This document shows, in pieces, positions 17,573 through 24,703 of a stretch of DNA of 64,000 bases. Source of the DNA: Burkholderiales bacterium (GTDB lineage: Bacteria; Pseudomonadota; Gammaproteobacteria; Burkholderiales; Burkholderiaceae_C); the NCBI GenBank assembly GCA_016223165.1, contig JACRPO010000005.1, positions 310,001-374,000 on the forward strand. The letters run 5' to 3'. Each line of letters begins with the position of its first letter. The stretch's first letter is position 1. The position numbers and the translations under genes are program-made. The notes beneath the pieces are model-generated. The model had not been told where the DNA came from. It saw only the letters and a list, made by a program, of their open reading frames with translations, and made no database searches.

Positions 17573-20353
17573 ATGCTGCTTGCGATCGTCCTCGCCTCCT
17601 TCGCCTACCTCGGGGTGCTGTTCGGCATCGCCTACATCGGCGACAAGCGCGCCGACGCCGGCCGCTCGATCATCGCCAACCCGACGATCTATGCGCTCTC
17701 GCTGGCCGTGTACGCCACCTCGTGGACCTTCTACGGCAGCGTCGGCCGCGCCGCCGCCAGCGGCCCCGGTTTCCTGCCCATCTACCTGGGGCCGACGCTG
17801 ACCTTCGCGCTCGCCTGGGTGGTGCTGCGCAAGATGATCCGCATCAGCAAGGCGCAGCGCATCACCTCCATCGCCGACTTCGTGGCCGCGCGTTACGGCA
17901 AGAGCGCGCTGCTCGGCGGGCTCGTGACGCTCATCGCCGTCGTCGGCGTCATCCCCTACATCGCGCTGCAGCTGAAGGCGGTGTCGGTGAGCTTCGGCAT
18001 CCTGCTGCAGTACCCGCAGGTGGTGATGCCGCCTTCCTCGCTCACCGGCCGGGCGGTGGACGTGTGGGTCGACAGCGCGTTCTACATCGCCTTGCTGCTG
18101 GCGGCGTTCACCATCGTCTTCGGCACGCGCCACCTCGACGCCACCGAGCGCCACGAGGGCATGGTGGCGGCGATCGCCTTCGAGTCGCTCGTCAAGCTGC
18201 TCGCCTTCGTTGCCGCCGGTGTCTTCGTCACCTTCGTCGTGCACGACGGCTTCGACGACCTCTTCAGGCGTGCCGCCGCCGACCCTCGCCTGGCCCGGCT
18301 GCTCACGCTCGACGCCAGCCGCGACGGCTACGGCTCCTGGGCCTCGCTCGTCTTCCTCTCGGCGCTGGCGGTGCTGTTCCTGCCGCGGCAGTTCCAGATC
18401 GGCGTCGTCGAGAACGTCAACGAGAACCATGTCGCCAAGGCGATCTGGCTGTTCCCGCTGTACATGCTGGTCATCAACATCTTCGTGCTGCCGATCACCG
18501 TGGCCGGGCTGCTGCACTTCCCGGCCGGCCAGGTGGACGCCGACACCTTCGTGCTGACGCTGCCGATGGCGCACGGGCAGGAGGCGCTGGCGCTGTTCGT
18601 CTTCCTCGGCGGCCTCTCCGCCGCCACCGGCATGGTGATCGTCGAGACGATCGCGCTGTCGACGATGATCTGCAACGATCTCGTGATGCCAGTGCTGTTG
18701 CGCTGGCAGGCGCTGGCGCTGTCGCGCCGCGCCGACCTCACCGGCCTGCTGCTCGCCATCCGGCGCGGTGCCATCGTGCTGCTGATGATGCTCGGCTACG
18801 CCTACTACCACGTGGCCGGCGAGGCCTACGCGCTGGTGTCGATCGGCCTCGTCTCCTTTGCCGCGGTGGCGCAGTTCGCGCCGGCCATGCTCGGCGGCAT
18901 GTATTGGCGGCGCGGCACGCGCCAGGGGGCGCTGGCCGGGCTGACGCTAGGTTTCCTGGTCTGGGGCTACACGCTGCTGCTGCCCTCGTTCGCGCGCTCG
19001 GGCTGGCTGCCGCTCTCCTTCGTCGAGGCAGGGCCGTTCGGCGTCGCCCTCTTGAAGCCGCTCGCGCTGTTCGGCCTGTCCGGGCTGGACAACATCAGCC
19101 ACGCGCTCTTCTGGAGCCTGTTCGCCAATGCCGGTGCGTATGTCGCCGTCTCCCTGCTCGGCACGCAGGGCGAGAGCGACCGGGCCCAGGCCGGCCACTT
19201 CGTCGAGGCCTTCCGCCGCGAGGGGCCGGCCGGAAGTGCCTGGCGCGGCAGTGCCTCGGTGCAGGAGGTTTCGGCCCTGCTGGCGCGCTTTCTCGGGCCG
19301 GCGCGCGCCCAGAGTGCGCTCGCCGACTATGCGCAGCAGCGCGCCCTGCCTTCGGCGCAGGACATCAGCCCGGACGCCGAGCTCGTGGGCTTCTCCGAGA
19401 AGCTGCTCGCGGGGGCGATCGGCGCGTCGTCGGCGCGCGTCATGGTCGCCTCGGTCGTGAAGGAAGAGCCGCTCGGCATGGACCAGGTGCTGCACATCCT
19501 CGACGAGGCCTCGCAGGTGATCGCCTACAGCCACCAGCTGGAGGCGAAGTCGCGCGCGCTCGAGGCGGCCAGCGCCGGCCTGCACGCGGCCAACCTGCGC
19601 CTGCAGGAGCTGGACCGGCTGAAGGACGACTTCATCTCCACCGTGACGCACGAGCTGCGCACGCCGCTCACTTCGATCCGCGCGATGGCCGAGATCCTGC
19701 AGACGCGGCCGGACCTGGACGCCGAGCGCCGCACGCACTTCGTCGCGGTGATCGTGAAGGAGAGCGAGCGCCTGACCCGGCTCATCAACCAGGTGCTCGA
19801 TCTCGCCAAGCTCGAGAGCGGCCTGGCCGAGTGGCACCCGGGCGAGATCGACCTGCGCGCGCTGATCGAGGACGCGGCGGCGAGCACGGCGGCGCTGTTC
19901 CGCGAAAGAGGCGTGCGGCTGCAGCTGCGCCTGCCCGCCACCGTGCCGCGCCTGCGCTCGGACGGCGACCGCGTCACGCAGGTGCTGTGGAACCTGTTGT
20001 CCAACGCGGCCAAGTTCAGCCCCACCGAGACGGGAGAGGTGACGCTGACCTTGCGCGTGCTGCCCGAGGCGCTGCAGGTCGACGTCGCCGACAACGGCGG
20101 CGGCATCGACCCCGCACATCACGGCGAGATCTTCGAGAAGTTCCACCAGATCGGCGATACGCTCACGCACAAGCCGCAGGGCTCGGGCCTGGGCCTGTCG
20201 ATCAGCCGCGAGATCATCCAGCGCCTGGGCGGGCGCCTGTGGGTGGACAGCGCGCTCGGCCGTGGCGCCACGTTCTCGTTCACGCTGCCACGCGCGACGG
20301 CGCCCAGGTTCGCGCGCACGGCGGCACGCGATCCGGGCGTCGTGCCCGAGTAG
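17573..20353 (+). CDS. Sodium:solute symporter-histidine kinase fusion (CbrA/CrbS type)
   Basis: 926-residue inner membrane sensor. The first 500 or so residues form an SLC5/sodium:solute symporter domain with about 13 hydrophobic helices. A linker resembling the STAC region follows to about 680. The dimerization/phosphoacceptor domain has FISTVTHELRTPLTS with His693. The ATPase domain shows the N box (NLLSNAAKF), DNGGGID, a GSGLGLSI loop and a terminal GRGATFSFTLP. No PAS domain is obvious. In CbrA and CrbS relatives this architecture links transport or substrate sensing to carbon or acetate metabolism. A receiver gene follows, and the acetate-type symporter lies 4 kb downstream, which supports a role in small-acid utilization (inference). 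Confidence 0.9.
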   Translation: MLLAIVLASFAYLGVLFGIAYIGDKRADAGRSIIANPTIYALSLAVYATSWTFYGSVGRAAASGPGFLPIYLGPTLTFALAWVVLRKMIRISKAQRITSIADFVAARYGKSALLGGLVTLIAVVGVIPYIALQLKAVSVSFGILLQYPQVVMPPSSLTGRAVDVWVDSAFYIALLLAAFTIVFGTRHLDATERHEGMVAAIAFESLVKLLAFVAAGVFVTFVVHDGFDDLFRRAAADPRLARLLTLDASRDGYGSWASLVFLSALAVLFLPRQFQIGVVENVNENHVAKAIWLFPLYMLVINIFVLPITVAGLLHFPAGQVDADTFVLTLPMAHGQEALALFVFLGGLSAATGMVIVETIALSTMICNDLVMPVLLRWQALALSRRADLTGLLLAIRRGAIVLLMMLGYAYYHVAGEAYALVSIGLVSFAAVAQFAPAMLGGMYWRRGTRQGALAGLTLGFLVWGYTLLLPSFARSGWLPLSFVEAGPFGVALLKPLALFGLSGLDNISHALFWSLFANAGAYVAVSLLGTQGESDRAQAGHFVEAFRREGPAGSAWRGSASVQEVSALLARFLGPARAQSALADYAQQRALPSAQDISPDAELVGFSEKLLAGAIGASSARVMVASVVKEEPLGMDQVLHILDEASQVIAYSHQLEAKSRALEAASAGLHAANLRLQELDRLKDDFISTVTHELRTPLTSIRAMAEILQTRPDLDAERRTHFVAVIVKESERLTRLINQVLDLAKLESGLAEWHPGEIDLRALIEDAAASTAALFRERGVRLQLRLPATVPRLRSDGDRVTQVLWNLLSNAAKFSPTETGEVTLTLRVLPEALQVDVADNGGGIDPAHHGEIFEKFHQIGDTLTHKPQGSGLGLSISREIIQRLGGRLWVDSALGRGATFSFTLPRATAPRFARTAARDPGVVPE

Positions 20354-20414
20354 TGCCGGAAAGTGCCGGGAGCGCGACACCACCGTGCCGGCAGCATGCC
20401 TGAGTGAGGCCACC

Positions 20415-20792
20415 ATGACCGCTTCGATCCTGATCGCCGACGACGAGCCGAACATCGTGCTGTCGCTCGAGTTCGTGCTGCAGGAGGAGGGCTACCGCGT
20501 GCGCGTGGCGCGCGACGGCCAGGAGGCGCTCGACGCCCTCGCGGCCGAGTTGCCCGACCTGCTGCTGCTGGACGTGATGCTGCCGCGCGTGAGCGGCTTC
20601 GAGGTTTGCGAGCGCATCCGCACCAATGCGCGCTGGCGCGGCCTGCGCGTCGTGATGCTGAGTGCGAAGGGGCGCGAGGTCGAGGTGCAGAAGGGCCTGG
20701 CGCTCGGTGCCGACGCCTACGTGACGAAGCCCTTCGCCATCAAGGAGCTGCTGGCCGAGGTGGCACGCCAGCTCGGGCGCAGCCGTGCCTGA
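20415..20792 (+). CDS. Receiver-only response regulator
   Basis: 125 residues consisting of a CheY-like receiver and nothing more. The acidic pocket is Asp9/Asp10, the phosphoacceptor is Asp53 in LLLLDVMLPR, the switch position is Ser83, and the conserved lysine is Lys105 in VTKPF. The protein ends about 18 residues after the lysine, so there is no DNA-binding or enzymatic output domain. It lies 61 bases after the kinase gene and overlaps the next gene by 8 bases. It is almost certainly the partner of the upstream symporter-kinase. Its output must be protein-protein contact, possibly with the exonuclease fusion encoded next. Confidence 0.9.
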   Translation: MTASILIADDEPNIVLSLEFVLQEEGYRVRVARDGQEALDALAAELPDLLLLDVMLPRVSGFEVCERIRTNARWRGLRVVMLSAKGREVEVQKGLALGADAYVTKPFAIKELLAEVARQLGRSRA

Positions 20793-23028
20793 CTCGCCCG
20801 TGACGCCCATGGCCGCGCCGTCCGGCGTGGTCCGGCGCCGGGGGCCTGCCGCGGTCGCGCTGCTCACCGCGCTGGTACTGGCCTGGTGCGGCGCCTTCGT
20901 GGCGCTGATGTGGGTCGACCTGACGCCCGCCGAGCGCGAGGCATGGCGGCAGCTGCTGCGACCGCGCAGTGGCCTGCTGCTGCTGTTCGCGCTCGTGCTG
21001 CCGCTGGTGCTGTGGGCCGTGGTGCGGCCCTGGGTGGCCGCGTGGCCGCGCGCAGTGAGGCGCCTGCGTGAAGAGGTGGCAGTGGTCACGACGGCGAACG
21101 CCGGCCACCGCGTGAGCGTGGCCGGTGCCCCCGAGCTGCGGGAACTCGCACGAGCCATCGACGGGCTGGCGCAGGCGCACGCGGCCCTGCGGCACGACGT
21201 GGATGCGCGCGTCGCCGCCGCGCACGCCGAGCTCGAGGCCGAGACCCGCCGGCTGGCCGCGCTCATGTCCGAGCTGACGGTGGGCGTGCTCGTGTGCAAC
21301 CGCGACGGGCGCGTGCTGCTGTACAACGCGCGCGCCACGACGCTGCTCGTCGGCGATGGCGACAGCGACGGCGGCGGGGGGGTGGGGGCGCCGCTCGGCC
21401 TCGGGCGGACCGTGGGCTCTGTGCTGGATGCCGGCGCCATCGACCACGCGTGGCGCAAGGTGCTGCGGCGCCACGAGCTCGGCGCGGCGCACGTGGCGGC
21501 GCATTTCGCCACCGCCTTGCGCGGCGGCGCGGCGGCGGGCACCCTGTTGCGGGTGCAGATGGTGCCGACGCTCGACGACCGCGGCGAGCCCGGCGGCTAC
21601 GTGCTGCTGATCGACGACATCACGCACTCGGTGCAGGAGCATGGCCGCCGCGACGCCTTGCTGCAGCGCCTGACCGAGGGCACGCGCGCGGCGCTGGGCA
21701 ACCTGCGCGCGGCGGCGCAGGCGCTGCACCAGTACCCGGCCATGGACGCCGCGCGCCGCGCCGGGCTCACCACGGTCGTGCACGACGAGGCCGAACGCCT
21801 GGCCCGGCAACTGGGTGACGCCCTGCGCGAGCCGGCCGGCCTGCCGACGAGCGCTTGGCCGCTGGAGGACGTGCAGGCCGGGGATCTGGTCTGGGCGCTG
21901 CGGCAGGCCCTGCGCGCCGGGCCCGGCGCGGTCGCGGAGTGCGCCTTCGAGGGGCGGGGCGCGGACCGCTGGCTGGTCGTCGACAGCCACGCGGTCGTGC
22001 AGATGCTCGTGCAACTCGCGCAGCGGCTGTGCGGCGAACTGGGTGCGCAGGAGCTCGCGATCGACGTGGCGGGTTCACCGTCCGCGCCGCGCCTGGACCT
22101 CACCTGGTGCGGCGCGCCGCTTGCGCCGGGCGCCTTGGACGAATGGGAAAGAACGGCTCTGCCCACCGCGGCACCATGGCATCCGCAAAGCGTGCGCGAC
22201 GTGCTCGACCGGCACGGCGCGGAACTGTGGTCGCAGGCGGCCGCCGGATCCGGGGCGGCCGGCCTCGCGAGGCATCTCCTGTGCGTGCAGTTCGGCGCCG
22301 CGCCGCCGGCGCGCCGCATGGCGGACGCCGCATCGCCTGCGCGCACGGCGGGCCGCGGCAGCCGCCCGGTGGCCTACGACTTCGATCTCTTCCACCAGGC
22401 CGGCCAGAGCGCACGCCTGGACGAGACGCCGCTGGCGGCGCTCACCTACACCGTCTTCGACACCGAGACCACGGGCCTGCGGCCGACGGAGGGCGACGAG
22501 ATCATCGCCATCGGTGCCGTGCGCATCGTCAACGCCCGCCTGCTCGAGCACGAATCGTTCGACCGGCGCGTGCGACCGCAGCGCGCCGTGCGCGCGAGCG
22601 CCGAGGCCGTGCATGGCATCTCCACCGCCAGCCTGGAGGGCGAACCGCCGCTGGAACAGGTGCTGCCGGCGCTGGCACGCTTCTGCGAGGACACGGTGCT
22701 GGTGGCGCACAACGCCGCCTTCGACATGCGCTTTCTCGAACTGGCGCGCGAGCGCACCGGCATTGGCTTCGACCAGCCGGTGCTCGACACGATGTTGTTG
22801 TCGGCCGCACTGCAGCCCGGGCATGGCGATGACGAGCACCACCTCGAACAGATCGCCGCGCGCCTGGGCGTGCCGGTGACCGGCCGCCACGAGGCGCTGG
22901 GCGACGCGCTCACCACCGCGCGCGTCTTCCTCAAGCTGTTGCCGCTGCTGGCCGAGCGCGGCATCCGCACGCTCGGGCAGGCGCGCATCGCGTCGCAAGG
23001 CGTGGCGCAGGCGCATGAGGCCTTCTGA
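20785..23028 (+). CDS. Membrane PAS/degenerate-kinase/DEDDh exonuclease fusion protein
   Basis: 747 residues from GTG 20785; ATG 20809 is an alternative start. Two transmembrane helices lie at about 20-45 and 60-80. A HAMP-like helical stretch and a PAS-like segment (ELTVGVLVCNRDGRVLLYNARA) follow up to about 280. Next comes a region laid out like a histidine kinase core but with no phosphoacceptor histidine in the H-box equivalent and no clear ATP-binding glycines. The C-terminus is a DnaQ-type 3'-5' exonuclease domain with all catalytic residues: Asp559 and Glu561 (FDTETTGL), Asp647 (AHNAAFD), and His702 with Asp707 (HEALGD). It overlaps the receiver gene by 8 bases and the next gene by 14. 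A sensor-coupled exonuclease acting on RNA, DNA or a small nucleotide is inferred. Confidence 0.82.
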   Translation: MPDSPVTPMAAPSGVVRRRGPAAVALLTALVLAWCGAFVALMWVDLTPAEREAWRQLLRPRSGLLLLFALVLPLVLWAVVRPWVAAWPRAVRRLREEVAVVTTANAGHRVSVAGAPELRELARAIDGLAQAHAALRHDVDARVAAAHAELEAETRRLAALMSELTVGVLVCNRDGRVLLYNARATTLLVGDGDSDGGGGVGAPLGLGRTVGSVLDAGAIDHAWRKVLRRHELGAAHVAAHFATALRGGAAAGTLLRVQMVPTLDDRGEPGGYVLLIDDITHSVQEHGRRDALLQRLTEGTRAALGNLRAAAQALHQYPAMDAARRAGLTTVVHDEAERLARQLGDALREPAGLPTSAWPLEDVQAGDLVWALRQALRAGPGAVAECAFEGRGADRWLVVDSHAVVQMLVQLAQRLCGELGAQELAIDVAGSPSAPRLDLTWCGAPLAPGALDEWERTALPTAAPWHPQSVRDVLDRHGAELWSQAAAGSGAAGLARHLLCVQFGAAPPARRMADAASPARTAGRGSRPVAYDFDLFHQAGQSARLDETPLAALTYTVFDTETTGLRPTEGDEIIAIGAVRIVNARLLEHESFDRRVRPQRAVRASAEAVHGISTASLEGEPPLEQVLPALARFCEDTVLVAHNAAFDMRFLELARERTGIGFDQPVLDTMLLSAALQPGHGDDEHHLEQIAARLGVPVTGRHEALGDALTTARVFLKLLPLLAERGIRTLGQARIASQGVAQAHEAF

Positions 23029-24208
23029 CGCACCGGGTGCAGGGCAGCCGGGCGCGACGCTCGGCCCGCTGCTCGCGCTGCACGGCGATATCGCCGCGGC
23101 ACGCGGCGTCGACGAACTGGCTGCGGTGGCGGCGGTGATTCCCCGCACTGCGGTGAAGGTGCTGGGCGGCGTTGCCGCCGGCGGCGCCGGCGCGGGCACC
23201 GAGGCCGCGCATGCGGCGGATGAGCCGGATGGGCTCGGCGCCTCCCGTCCCGCCGATCCTCTCGATGTTGCCGGACCCATCGGCGTCGGTGAAGTCACGC
23301 GCGCCATCAGCGCCCTCAACGACGACGTCAGCGCGCGGGTCGTGCGTGCGGTGGCTGCCGAGATGCAGGTGGACCTGGGCCAGGCCTGCTGGCTCGCCTT
23401 CGGCTCGCAGGCGCGCGGCGAACAGACGCTGTACACCGACCAGGACAACGGCCTCGTCTTCGCGGCCGCCGGCGCCGACGAAGCGCAGGCGCGCCGGCCC
23501 GCGTGGCTGGCCTTCGGCCGCCAGGTCAACGAGGCACTGGCGCGCTGCGGCTATGCGCTGTGCGACGGTCGGGTGATGGCCGGCCAGCCGCTGTGCTGCC
23601 TGAGCCCCGAGGAGTGGTGCCGCCGCTTCGAGCACTGGATGGCGCATGGCGACGGCAACGACCTCTTCGCCGCGCGCATCTACTTCGATGTGCGGCCGCT
23701 GGCCGGCAACGTCGCGCTGGCGCGACCGCTCGCCGAGCTGCTGCGCTCGCCGGCCGCGGCGGTGCCGCGCTTCGTCAAGCAGATGGCCGACATCGTGCTG
23801 TGCAACCACGTGCCGCTGAACTGGCTGGGGCAGGTGGTGACCACCACGCACGCCGGGCAGCGGATGTTCGACCTCAAGATGAGCGGCACGGCGCTGTTCG
23901 TCGATGCCGGGCGCCTGTGGGCGCTGGCGCATCGCCTGGGCGAGGTCGGCACCGTGCCGCGCCTGCGCGCCGCCGCCCGTGCCATGCGCGTGCCCGAGCG
24001 CGAGACGGCGCAGTGGGTGGCCGGCTTCCAGGCGCTGCAGGCGCTGCGCCTGGGCGTGCAGCGCACGCGCGGCCTGCCCGCGGGCTCGCACGAGCGCGCC
24101 TGGGTCCCGTGGGGCGATCTCGATGCCGACGCGCGCCGCGAGCTCCGGCTGGCCCTTCGCGCCGCGCGCGTCGTGCAACAACGCATCGTGCTGGACTACT
24201 GCCGCTGA
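23015..24208 (+). CDS. DUF294-type putative nucleotidyltransferase
   Basis: 397 residues. The core is a GlnD-like nucleotidyltransferase domain with the GS-x-x-R-x-E-x-x-x-x-T-D-x-D motif: FGSQARGEQTLYTDQDNG at about residues 129-146. A helical DUF294 C-terminal domain follows. The first 90 residues are alanine/glycine-rich and lack the CBS and cyclic-nucleotide-binding domains that many relatives carry, so sensing may be supplied by the neighbouring membrane proteins. It overlaps the exonuclease gene by 14 bases. The family is linked by gene neighbourhood to DUF4212 symporters in several proteobacteria (recollection); the substrate is unknown. Confidence 0.82.
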   Translation: MRPSDAPGAGQPGATLGPLLALHGDIAAARGVDELAAVAAVIPRTAVKVLGGVAAGGAGAGTEAAHAADEPDGLGASRPADPLDVAGPIGVGEVTRAISALNDDVSARVVRAVAAEMQVDLGQACWLAFGSQARGEQTLYTDQDNGLVFAAAGADEAQARRPAWLAFGRQVNEALARCGYALCDGRVMAGQPLCCLSPEEWCRRFEHWMAHGDGNDLFAARIYFDVRPLAGNVALARPLAELLRSPAAAVPRFVKQMADIVLCNHVPLNWLGQVVTTTHAGQRMFDLKMSGTALFVDAGRLWALAHRLGEVGTVPRLRAAARAMRVPERETAQWVAGFQALQALRLGVQRTRGLPAGSHERAWVPWGDLDADARRELRLALRAARVVQQRIVLDYCR

Positions 24209-24444
24209 CCTGCTGCAAGCGCCCTGCCGCATCAACTTGCGGGTTACCACGGGGTGGGTTATCCGCAGGACGATGCCGATCTGTCAGAAGGCCGTAAGGA
24301 CGGAAAGCAACCCTGCGTTCCGGTCCGTCGCGACGGCGCGGGCCCTGGCGCGCGTGCATGCGCGCTGTGGGCTCGAAGCGGCGGACAGAGGCATCCCACG
24401 CGGCCCGTGACAGGGCCCACTCGAGAAGGAAAGGGGTACAGGCT
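24209..24444. other. Non-coding leader before the DUF4212-symporter pair
   Basis: 236 bases without a convincing gene. It includes a GC-rich near-palindrome around GTGCATGCGC (about 24353-24364) and a run AAGGAAAGGGG (24427-24437) that supplies the Shine-Dalgarno for the gene at 24445. I see no perfect sigma-70 or sigma-54 promoter. The length suggests that the symporter pair has its own promoter apart from the signalling genes. Confidence 0.4.
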
Positions 24445-24702
24445 ATGCAGGTGAGCGAGAACCACCAGAGCTACTGGCGGAAGAACCTACGGATCACGTC
24501 GATCTTGATGGCCATCTGGTTTGTCGTGACCTACGTCGTCGGCTACTTCGCCCGCGACCTGAACTTCAACTTCTTCGGTTGGCCCTTCAGCTTCTGGGTC
24601 GGCGGGCAGGGTGCGCTGGTCGTGTACGTGGTCATCATCTGGTACTACGCGCGCTACATGAACAAGCTGGACCAAGAACACGGCGTGGCCGAGGAGCAAT
24701 GA
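24445..24702 (+). CDS. DUF4212 small subunit of sodium:solute symporter
   Basis: 85 residues. The N-terminal YWRKNLRI is followed by two transmembrane helices (about 17-38 and 47-67) and a short charged tail. This matches DUF4212 proteins, which always sit directly upstream of VC_2705-type symporters and are taken as their small subunit. The ATG at 24445 follows an AAGGGG purine run at good spacing; an earlier in-frame ATG (24358) would add non-homologous residues. The symporter starts one base after its stop. Confidence 0.88.
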   Translation: MQVSENHQSYWRKNLRITSILMAIWFVVTYVVGYFARDLNFNFFGWPFSFWVGGQGALVVYVVIIWYYARYMNKLDQEHGVAEEQ

Positions 24703-24703
24703 C

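Noticed and set aside
24345-24365. Sigma-54-like TGGC...TGC upstream of the DUF4212 gene
   Set aside because: GG and GC are 11 bases apart instead of 10, and the core does not fit the consensus.
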